From positions 1 to 5,238 of the forward strand of contig JBHHZP010000199.1 of the NCBI GenBank assembly GCA_046758085.1: a stretch of 5,238 nt of DNA, in the 5' to 3' direction. Made by a program: the position numbers and the translations under genes. Position 1 is the first letter of the stretch, and each line of letters opens with the position of its first letter. This document shows positions 1-4,604 of this stretch, piece by piece. Under the pieces are notes generated by a model. That model made no database searches. It had not been told where the DNA came from and was given only the letters and a program-made list of their open reading frames with translations. The DNA comes from VRUB01 sp046758085. Lineage in GTDB: Bacteria; Pseudomonadota; Gammaproteobacteria; Acidiferrobacterales; SPGG2.

Positions 1-103
1 GCGTGCCCAAAGAAAGGAACCGAAAGAAAAGGCACCCCGGACTCTGCGCCCCGCATGGGTACTTCCCATGCGCGGTTCCCTCGCTCGAAGCTTGCCTCAG
101 AAG

Positions 104-139
104 GTTCGCCCAAGGCACATCCCTGTGCCTGGGGCGAAC
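104..139. repeat. Long imperfect hairpin
   Basis: Arms 104-119 and 124-139 pair at 15 of 16 positions around the 4-nt loop TCCC; the only mismatch is A112/G131. The tip, GGCACA paired with TGTGCC, resembles the tip of the hairpin at 363-398, so the two may be copies of one structural unit. Confidence 0.6.
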
Positions 140-342
140 GCGGGGGTCCGTGCCCCGCCACTTCGTGCTTGCGCTTCGCCCTCACTTCTCGCTTCGGCTT
201 GAGTAAGGGGGTTCCAAAGCAAAACAAAGCACCCCAACCCCGGTTTGCACCGGGCGCGGAGCAGCGGGGTTTGTGTTAGTGTTTTTTCTGGGCGCCTTTC
301 GCCGAACCGAAAGCCGAGGGAGGCGAAGTTGGGCCGGAACGG

Positions 343-398
343 GCACGAGAGGGATCTCGTGCGTCCAGGCCAGGCACATGGACGTGCCTTGCCTGGAC
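343..398. repeat. Tandem pair of hairpins
   Basis: Two stem-loops abut with no spacer. The first is GCACGAGA / TCTCGTGC (343-350 and 355-362) with loop GGGA. The second has arms 363-377 and 384-398, pairing at 14 of 15 positions (mismatch C371/T390) with loop ATGGAC. Directly adjacent stems like these favour a folded transcript or a single-stranded DNA structure over a protein-binding site. Confidence 0.6.
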
Positions 399-470
399 CC
401 CCTGAGACGACCAAGGCGTGCAGGGGACCCGCTGTTCTTGCGGGCGAGGGCGCAGGCGCCAATGGCTTTG

Positions 471-496
471 GGAACTTTGGCCGAAACCAAAGTTCC
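471..496. repeat. Perfect 10-bp hairpin
   Basis: GGAACTTTGG (471-480) and CCAAAGTTCC (487-496) flank the loop CCGAAA. The inner 18 nt (475-492) match the hairpin at 296-313 at 15 of 18 positions. Two of the three differences swap a C-G pair for a G-C pair. Confidence 0.6.
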
Positions 497-585
497 TCGT
501 CTGCCGGGACGAGACCCGGCTAATATATATCGCCGGTCAGGCGACATTACTGCTCGTTATTTAGAGAATAGCTAATGGCAAAAAA

Positions 586-608
586 ATGCCGCCAGGGGGA
601 GGCGGCAT
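586..608 (-). terminator. Rho-independent terminator of the FBPA/P operon
   Basis: Read leftwards, an 8-bp stem (ATGCCGCC at 586-593 paired with GGCGGCAT at 601-608, 7-nt loop) is followed by a run of seven Us (A-run 580-586 on the plus strand). It lies about 120 nt past the FBPA/P stop codon. The 17 nt just before the stem on the transcript (609-625) recur almost unchanged before the terminator at 3785-3806. Confidence 0.88.
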
Positions 609-630
609 AAACACCAATATCGGAGAGGTT
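609..630 (-). repeat. Conserved pre-terminator sequence, copy 1
   Basis: On the plus strand, 609-625 reads AAACACCAATATCGGAG. The same word with one change (C for the second T of AATAT) is at 3807-3823. In both places it lies directly against the terminator stem and is followed by GGTT, here after two extra bases. It does not keep a reading frame between the copies, so it is not a conserved peptide. Confidence 0.7.
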
Positions 631-643
631 TATTATTAGTAGT

Positions 644-657
644 CGAAGGGCCCTTCG
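644..657. repeat. 14-bp perfect palindrome in the FBPA/P 3' region
   Basis: CGAAGGGCCCTTCG is fully self-complementary. It lies between the FBPA/P stop codon and the terminator. It could be an extra stem in the 3' untranslated RNA or a DNA-binding site; nothing here decides which. Confidence 0.4.
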
Positions 658-726
658 GTTGGCGGTCGCTATTTGCCACCGAGATTAAGATGCCAATAAT
701 TTCTCCTCAGCCTTGAAAGCCCGGTA

Positions 727-1875
727 CTAATCCCCCGCCCCGGCGCTTGCCTTCCGAGGCCCGGGTTTTTCGCTACGCACTGTGAACCACGCGTCCAACG
801 CCTGCAGCTTTTCCATGATGCCGGTGTACTCGAGCTCGGACATGGGCAACATCGCCGCACCGAAGAAACCTTGACGCCGCATCTCTATTGCCTTGTCGGC
901 CACGCGATTGCGTACCGTATCCCAGAATGGATGCTCGAAGCAGTCGGCCGGCTCGGTGAACTTACCCTCGTGAATCGCAAACGCCGCACAGCTCACCACC
1001 GGTGGACCGTCGAAGTAACTGATGGTCGAGTTGAGCGTAACGGGCATCAACGGCATATTGTGGGACCCGCGCATACCGCCGGCGACATAGTGACCCGTGG
1101 CGAACGGCTCCAGCACTTCGCCAGTCGCTGGAAAGTTCTTTTGCACGCGTACCAGCATGACCGGATCGTCCTTACCCGTGTACTTGCCGGCAATATTATG
1201 CAGCCGCGTCGTACAGGCGGCGACGGCCTGCTCACCGGTCGACCGCGACCAGACGGACTCCACCACAAAACGCTCGGTATCGCGCAACAATGTCGCGATG
1301 TCGTAGATGTGCTCGGGCGTGTTGAGCTCGATGACGCGATCGCCTTCCGTATGCGCTACATCCATGATGACGAACTTGAACCCCGTCGTCATCGACGGCG
1401 CCAGCATGAGACCCGGCGTGTTCATCGGATCGGCAAACGCCAAGTAAAGCGGCAGGTTGTACGCGCCCGGGTCGGTCTTGTCGGCGGCGAAAAACAGAAA
1501 TGGCTCGTTCGCGCGCTCCTCGAACTCCAGCTCGGCCACCGCCGGGCCCATGCCACGGACGTTGCCGGAGTACGCATCCTTGAGCAGGTCCTGTCCGGCT
1601 CCGTAAAGCCCTTGGCCCTCGGCCGTGGCGGTCCCGGCAACAAATGCATCCCACGCGAGCTTGTGGATCGCATCGGCACCGGGTCCGTGTGTGTGGGTCA
1701 TGAGGATCGCGATGTCGTCACCGGTAAAACTAACGTAGCTGTCCTTGATCAACCCCGTGTCACGCCCATGCTCCCGTACATGGTCCTGGACAGTGGCCAT
1801 TACGTCGTGCGACGGACAGATATGACCGCCGATGGAACCGATGTCAGCCTTGATGACACTGAGCGTAATCTTCAT
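727..1875 (-). CDS. fbp: Fructose-1,6-bisphosphate aldolase/phosphatase, archaeal type (FBPA/P)
   Basis: This 382-aa cytoplasmic enzyme should join the triose phosphates into fructose-1,6-bisphosphate and then remove the 1-phosphate, giving fructose-6-phosphate for gluconeogenesis. The family (FBPase class V) uses one remodelling active site for both steps. The sequence reads as family member from end to end. The N-terminal stretch has D11 and H18, and the SFTGDD motif has D53 and D54. Q95 lies in GAGQDLL and D132 in FFAADKTDPGAYNLPLY, and the IAGKYTGKDDPV segment has Y232, K235, D236 and D237. By family correspondence these are the Mg2+ ligands and the Schiff-base lysine (K235) with its tyrosine partner; Y350 near the C-terminus matches the late mobile tyrosine. 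I chose the ATG at 1875 because GGAGGAGGT precedes it by 5 nt and the family starts there. The upstream extension to 2022 would overlap the preceding gene and adds 49 unrelated residues. The gene lies 55 nt after the DUF1451 gene in the same transcript. Confidence 0.95.
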   Translation of the reverse strand: MKITLSVIKADIGSIGGHICPSHDVMATVQDHVREHGRDTGLIKDSYVSFTGDDIAILMTHTHGPGADAIHKLAWDAFVAGTATAEGQGLYGAGQDLLKDAYSGNVRGMGPAVAELEFEERANEPFLFFAADKTDPGAYNLPLYLAFADPMNTPGLMLAPSMTTGFKFVIMDVAHTEGDRVIELNTPEHIYDIATLLRDTERFVVESVWSRSTGEQAVAACTTRLHNIAGKYTGKDDPVMLVRVQKNFPATGEVLEPFATGHYVAGGMRGSHNMPLMPVTLNSTISYFDGPPVVSCAAFAIHEGKFTEPADCFEHPFWDTVRNRVADKAIEMRRQGFFGAAMLPMSELEYTGIMEKLQALDAWFTVRSEKPGPRKASAGAGD

Positions 1876-1880
1876 CCCAT

Positions 1881-1889
1881 ACCTCCTCC
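1881..1889 (-). promoter_or_regulatory. Ribosome binding site setting the FBPA/P start
   Basis: The minus strand reads GGAGGAGGT, then ATGGG, then the ATG at 1875. This near-perfect Shine-Dalgarno settles the start against the longer open frame. The ATG at 1880 is out of frame and stops at once (ATG GGA TGA). Confidence 0.85.
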
Positions 1890-1930
1890 GAGCTGTCTCC
1901 TGTCGTTGCGCTTGTGCGAACGTGCTTCGG

Positions 1931-2575
1931 CTAGAGTCGTTGGAAAACCGTGTGCCCGCATTTGGAGCAAGGCTTGAGGTGTGCCGGTTTACGCAACACC
2001 ACCTGCTCGCCGCACGCGGCACATTTCAGTATTCCGCTGTAGGTCATCTCACCGGCGCTGTAGGTGCGGTGCCCAAGCTTGCCACCCGCCTCGCGCAGCC
2101 AGTCACCGACTGCACTCGCCGCATGACCCAGAAAGACGCTCCCACGGTCGCGCCAGGCCGCAAACAGGTCAGCCCCCTTGTCCGAGAGCACCTCCCACTT
2201 GGGGCCGATTTTGGCGCCCGCCTCGGTGAGGTCTTTCTTAACCACGGCCGCTGCCTTGTTGAGCGCATTCGCGCTGTAAGATCCGGCCTGCTTGAGACCT
2301 TCTGCAGCCTTGTCGACCGCCTGCTTGAAGGTCTCGGCACTTACCGTTCCGCGCACATCCTCGAGGAGCTCCTTCACCTCCTGGCGCAGCTTCTCATAGG
2401 CGGCGAGTTCCTCTTTCTCCTGTGCCTGCGGGCTGGGACGCGTGTGCTCCGTATCCTCGGTCAATAGCGGTTTGTTGTGCGTCTGCGGTTTGGCTGCTTT
2501 CGGCTTCTTTGTGGTCCGTTTTTTCGGCTCCGTTGCGCTGGGCTTCTTGGCCTGGGTCTGTGTTTCTGATTCCAT
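1931..2575 (-). CDS. DUF1451 (YbeL-like) zinc-ribbon protein with lysine-rich N-terminal tail
   Basis: This 214-aa soluble protein has no known biochemical function. Residues 1-55 are low-complexity and rich in K, P, T and A, probably disordered, somewhat like histone H1 tails. Residues 56-165 are charged and probably helical (AAYEKLRQEVKELLEDV, then EAGAKIGPKWEVLSDKG). Residues 171-214 form the diagnostic part: TYSAGEMTYSG, then CAAC (C185, C188), then CSKC (C203, C206) and a final HTVFQRL. This matches the C-terminal zinc ribbon of E. coli YbeL, including the SGE motif before it and the closing FQR. The start at 2575 is supported by GGGGGAGG three bases upstream; the longer frame to 2638 has no ribosome site and would begin upstream of the predicted transcription start. 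It is the first gene of an operon with FBPA/P and is probably transcribed from an FNR-type promoter. The family assignment is strong; the role is unknown. Confidence 0.88.
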   Translation of the reverse strand: MESETQTQAKKPSATEPKKRTTKKPKAAKPQTHNKPLLTEDTEHTRPSPQAQEKEELAAYEKLRQEVKELLEDVRGTVSAETFKQAVDKAAEGLKQAGSYSANALNKAAAVVKKDLTEAGAKIGPKWEVLSDKGADLFAAWRDRGSVFLGHAASAVGDWLREAGGKLGHRTYSAGEMTYSGILKCAACGEQVVLRKPAHLKPCSKCGHTVFQRL

Positions 2576-2626
2576 AAACCTCCCCCATCGACTCCTTGCC
2601 TGAGCTCCAATTCCAAATTTGTCAAT

Positions 2627-2668
2627 ATTATCTGACATCTAGCGCACGGCTTTTTTGATCTAGGTCAA
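2627..2668 (-). promoter_or_regulatory. FNR/ANR-type class II promoter of the DUF1451-FBPA/P operon
   Basis: The box at 2655-2668 reads TTGACCTAGATCAA on the minus strand, one base from the FNR/ANR consensus TTGAT-N4-ATCAA. The -10 hexamer GATAAT is at 2627-2632. Centre-to-centre distance is 32 bp, which puts the box at -41.5 from a predicted start near 2620, exactly the class II activator position. There is no good -35 hexamer at normal spacing, as expected for an activator-dependent promoter. The predicted 5' leader is about 45 nt. Other CRP/FNR-family members (DNR/NnrR type) recognise similar boxes, so the signal could be oxygen or nitrogen oxides. Confidence 0.72.
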
Positions 2669-2794
2669 GCTTGTGGCCAATCATCCCGCCGGCGCTGTCC
2701 TTGATAGCAAAACCATTCCTGAGGAAATTACTGAGAAATAGGTGAGCGTAAAGCGCGTCTCCACCCCGTGCATGCTGTCGCAGCGGCGCTCGCC

Positions 2795-2841
2795 TTGACA
2801 ACCACCCCACCCGCTACTAACCGTTACTTACCTGTAAGTAA
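2795..2841 (+). promoter_or_regulatory. Promoter and probable TetR operator
   Basis: A consensus -35 TTGACA (2795-2800) is followed 17 nt later by a weak -10 candidate (TAACCG, 2818-2823). Immediately downstream, 2824-2841 is a perfect palindrome, TTACTTAC-CT-GTAAGTAA. An 18-bp site overlapping the transcription start just before a TetR gene is the usual arrangement for autorepression. The palindrome is clear; its assignment to this regulator is inference, and the -10 is uncertain. Confidence 0.6.
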
Positions 2842-2863
2842 GATTATTGGGCTGTACCGACCT

Positions 2864-3448
2864 GTGGCTCACCCCCGTACCGACACGAAAAAGCAGATCC
2901 TGGACCTTGCGGAAGCGCTTCTGCAGGACCGCGGTTTCAGCGCCTTTAGCTATCACGACATCTCCCAGCAACTCGGCATCAGAAATGCTGCTGTGCACTA
3001 TCATTTTCCAACCAAGTGCGATCTCGGCATTGCTGTTATCCAGCGCTATCGGCACCGCTTTCGGCGCTACATCGAGGCACTGGATCAAGGCGGCGCCGAC
3101 CCCATGCTCAAGCTCGAGGCTTACTTCACCATTCCCTGGGGTTACCTGCGTGACGGTGGCAAGGTCTGTCCGCTGGGTATGCTGGAGACCGAGTTCTACG
3201 CCATCCCGGAGGCGATGCGCGTGGAGGCCCTCAGCCTGGACCAGGAGATACGCCAATGGCTCACCCAAGCGCTCCGGGACGGCCGCGACCAGGGTCTATT
3301 CCGGTTTCAAGGCTCGGCAAAAGACAAGGCCTTGCTCATGGTGGCGACCTTGCAGGGCGCGTTGCAGATTTCGCGCGTGGTCGGCCGTGACGGTTTCTCG
3401 GCCTGCGTGCGGCAGCTTAAATGGGGTCTGGGCCTCGTGAGCAGCTAA
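2864..3448 (+). CDS. TetR/AcrR-family transcriptional regulator
   Basis: With the GTG start at 2864 this is a 194-aa DNA-binding repressor-type protein. Residues 5-52 are a typical TetR N-terminal domain: RTDTKKQILDLAEALLQDRG, then the helix-turn-helix FSYHDISQQLGIRNAAVHYHFPTKCDL (about 29-54). The rest is the helical ligand-binding and dimerisation domain, with a KVCPLGMLETE segment (C102) seen in several TetR subfamilies that sense small electrophiles or xenobiotics; the ligand here is unknown. Starting at the ATG at 2768 would add 32 unrelated residues and place the promoter and palindrome inside the gene, so I prefer the GTG, although no good Shine-Dalgarno precedes it. It is divergent from the DUF1451 operon and has no obvious target gene downstream, so it may regulate mainly itself or a distant gene. 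The family is certain; start and target are not. Confidence 0.9.
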   Translation: MAHPRTDTKKQILDLAEALLQDRGFSAFSYHDISQQLGIRNAAVHYHFPTKCDLGIAVIQRYRHRFRRYIEALDQGGADPMLKLEAYFTIPWGYLRDGGKVCPLGMLETEFYAIPEAMRVEALSLDQEIRQWLTQALRDGRDQGLFRFQGSAKDKALLMVATLQGALQISRVVGRDGFSACVRQLKWGLGLVSS

Positions 3449-3457
3449 AAAATCGCC

Positions 3458-3477
3458 CGCAGCAGGCGCCTGCTGCG
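3458..3477. terminator. 20-bp perfect palindrome just after the TetR gene
   Basis: CGCAGCAGGCGCCTGCTGCG begins 10 nt after the TetR stop codon. On the plus strand no T-run follows, so it would be at best a weak terminator or an RNA-stabilising stem. On the minus strand a T6 run follows after about 5 nt, but no gene reads in that way. It could also be a protein-binding site. Confidence 0.4.
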
Positions 3478-3777
3478 CTCACGACTGCGCGTTCAACCGA
3501 TTAAGGCAATGTCGTTCATTCAGTTTCGTCGCTAAAAAAGCGGTACTTGCCTGTACCAGGGTATGCATTTCATGGGGCCGCGAGGGCAAACGACATGATC
3601 GTAAGATAGTACTAATAATCCGGCCTTCTTTAATCCCTAGACGCCAATTTCTTATCCTAGGGCGTAATAAATTACGTTATCGGTGCTTCACTTGCGCAAC
3701 ATCCGTCGCTGCTGATCCTGAAGCGCCGCGCACAACCCTATATTTTAAGCAATTACCTGCGTTCTCAAGGGCAGCGC
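3478..3777. other. Gene-free interval with scattered small palindromes
   Basis: No open frame with a plausible ribosome site is present on either strand; the longest ATG-initiated frame I looked at (3563) is 11 codons. Visible structure: GGTAC-N6-GTACC (3542-3557), partly like the TetR-leader palindrome, and CGTAAT-AA-ATTACG (3663-3676), a perfect 14-bp inverted repeat in a locally AT-rich stretch. I see no convincing promoter, tRNA or sRNA. Confidence 0.4.
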
Positions 3778-3784
3778 AAAAAAA

Positions 3785-3806
3785 GTGCCGCCTGGAGCGG
3801 CGGCAC
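3785..3806 (-). terminator. Rho-independent terminator of the YbaK-family gene
   Basis: Read leftwards, a perfect 8-bp stem (GTGCCGCC at 3785-3792 with GGCGGCAC at 3799-3806, 6-nt loop) is followed by seven Us (A-run 3778-3784 on the plus strand). It lies about 80 nt after the deacylase stop codon. Its stem sequence and the adjoining 17-nt word copy those of the terminator at 586-608. Confidence 0.88.
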
Positions 3807-3826
3807 AAACACCAACATCGGAGGTT
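3807..3826 (-). repeat. Conserved pre-terminator sequence, copy 2
   Basis: AAACACCAACATCGGAG (3807-3823, plus strand) matches 609-625 at 16 of 17 positions, and GGTT follows in both (overlapping the last G here). The genes upstream of the two copies are unrelated, so the similarity is not due to gene duplication. Confidence 0.7.
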
Positions 3827-3885
3827 GAAACCCCTAGCCTGCCTTTCTCACCAGCTAGCTACTGCGACCGCGTATCTGCCCGCGT

Positions 3886-4350
3886 CTAGTGACTGAACTG
3901 CCCGTGCTGGGCCTCCTTCATCAACCGTATGAACTGCTCGCCATCGACCCGAACCAGGTCCTCATGATCGCCCGCCTCGAAATAGACCTGGGGCAGGCCG
4001 ACCAGGCGGTCGTCGAGCACCGTTTGCATTCCATATGCGGGTCCTAACGGCGGGATCGCACCCGGATCACAGTCCTTGAATACGGGCACCAGTCGACTCT
4101 CGGCGGCCAGCTCCAGCTTGCGTCCGAGCTTCGTCGACAGCGTTTCGACCCCAACGTGGCGATCCCCGGGCACCACCGCCATCAGGTAACCAACCTCGTC
4201 CATCAGCACTACCGCCTTGGCGAGCTGGTCCGCAGGCACGTGTGCAACCTGCGCCGTCTGGCGGCTCGATTCGCTGTGTGGGTGCGGCACCACCGCGTAC
4301 TCCACGCCACTTTGCTCCAGAAATTCTTTCACGGTATGGGCAATCGCCAT
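3886..4350 (-). CDS. YbaK/ProX-type aminoacyl-tRNA deacylase
   Basis: This 154-aa single-domain protein belongs to the YbaK/EbsC/INS family. Characterised members hydrolyse mischarged aminoacyl-tRNAs in trans (for example Cys- or Ala-tRNAPro), backing up synthetase proofreading in the cytoplasm. The whole length is the domain. The family's invariant lysine is K45 in ADQLAKAVVL, and the later loop is DCDPGAIPPLG (93-103), followed by the YGM segment and the VYFEAGDHEDLVRVDG strand region (122-137). The PHPHS segment (22-26) is typical of a subgroup that also occurs fused to HDOD domains in other proteobacteria. Which misacylated tRNA it clears cannot be read from the sequence. The start at 4350 is supported by GGAGGG four bases upstream. 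The gene is monocistronic, bounded by its own promoter and terminator. Residues after 145 look like a short tail. Family assignment is confident; substrate is not. Confidence 0.92.
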   Translation of the reverse strand: MAIAHTVKEFLEQSGVEYAVVPHPHSESSRQTAQVAHVPADQLAKAVVLMDEVGYLMAVVPGDRHVGVETLSTKLGRKLELAAESRLVPVFKDCDPGAIPPLGPAYGMQTVLDDRLVGLPQVYFEAGDHEDLVRVDGEQFIRLMKEAQHGQFSH

Positions 4351-4444
4351 CGCACCCTCCTTGCGTGGTCCGCCCGCCCCTCATCGCCACATCAGGGCAC
4401 TTGTGCGGCCGCAAGAAATTGCAATGAAAGCCTTATCGTTAAAA

Positions 4445-4486
4445 ATTATACGACACCCGAAGTCTTAGACCTTTGATCCATGTCAA
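4445..4486 (-). promoter_or_regulatory. FNR/ANR-type class II promoter of the YbaK-family gene
   Basis: The box at 4473-4486 reads TTGACATGGATCAA on the minus strand, with the same single departure from TTGAT-N4-ATCAA as the box at 2655-2668. A perfect TATAAT is at 4445-4450, with centres 32 bp apart, so the box would sit at -41.5 from a start near 4438. The leader would be about 88 nt. Rightward, a weaker TAAATT (4508-4513) lies 31 bp from the box centre, so the site might also serve the hibernation-factor gene. Confidence 0.72.
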
Positions 4487-4499
4487 TGATTTGTCGTAT
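4448..4499. repeat. 8-bp inverted repeat flanking the FNR-like box
   Basis: ATACGACA (4448-4455) and TGTCGTAT (4492-4499) are perfect inverted copies with 36 nt between them. The left arm overlaps the TATAAT of the leftward promoter. It may be a second operator pair or chance. Confidence 0.35.
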
Positions 4500-4590
4500 G
4501 CAGCCCATAAATTCGTTTAACATATCGGTGGTGTGACTTCGGCCAAAAACGCAACAAACCGTCCTCATTTGCCGCTGCCTTAATTTATCT

Positions 4591-4604
4591 GGAGGTACTT
4601 TTTG
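4591..4604 (+). promoter_or_regulatory. Ribosome binding site and TTG start of the hibernation factor
   Basis: GGAGG (4591-4595) is followed after 6 nt by TTG (4602-4604), and the protein then reads KIPLQITIRDL, the normal beginning of the family. No ATG lies nearby in frame, so the rare TTG initiator is the best choice. Confidence 0.8.

Larger units (their letters stand above)
1..545. repeat. Hairpin-rich non-coding block
   Basis: No credible gene is present; reading frames run through on both strands, but their translations are R/P/G-rich and resemble no family. The block is a dense series of inverted repeats: 53-71 (7 bp), 104-139 (15 of 16 bp, 4-nt loop), 141-157 (5 bp), 239-254 (5 bp), 296-313 (6 bp), 343-362 (8 bp, loop GGGA), 363-398 (14 of 15 bp), 428-444 (5 bp), 471-496 (10 bp), 503-520 (6 bp) and 530-544 (5 bp). 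Several share a 6-nt loop. None is followed by a T-run on either strand, so they are not ordinary terminators. From memory of such sequences, this looks like a dispersed structured intergenic repeat of proteobacteria. That is an impression, not a search result. The block continues past the left edge of the window. Confidence 0.6.

Noticed and set aside
97..547. Overlapping 92-121 codon frames on both strands in the left block
   Set aside because: They lie over hairpins, have no ribosome sites, and give arginine/proline/glycine-rich translations in several frames at once, as expected from stop-poor GC-rich repeats.
580..630. Riboswitch or leader reading rightwards from the terminator modules
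   Set aside because: Neither copy is followed by a rightward gene within a usable distance, whereas both sit just after leftward genes and end in a T7 run in that direction.
871..1977. Long plus-strand open frame (368 codons) opposite FBPA/P
   Set aside because: It is antisense to a gene with full family identity; its translation is rich in R, H and V, matches no family I know and has no ribosome site at its ATG.
1832..2467. Plus-strand open frame (211 codons) opposite the DUF1451 gene
   Set aside because: It is a shadow of the zinc-ribbon gene, and it overlaps the FBPA/P start region with no ribosome site or recognisable domain.
2628..2810. Minus-strand 60-codon frame upstream of the DUF1451 gene
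   Set aside because: It spans the FNR-like promoter and the TetR promoter -35, lacks a ribosome site and has no family resemblance.
3807..3894. Plus-strand leader peptide starting at TTG 3825 after GGAGG
   Set aside because: The GGAGG abuts the TTG with no spacing, the other copy of the repeat has no start codon there, and the region is the 3' end of the leftward deacylase transcript.
4473..4523. FNR-activated rightward promoter for the hibernation factor
   Set aside because: The rightward -10 candidates (TAAATT at 4508, TAACAT at 4518) are weak and the first is one base off ideal spacing, while the leftward side has a perfect TATAAT at exact spacing. Kept only as a possibility.
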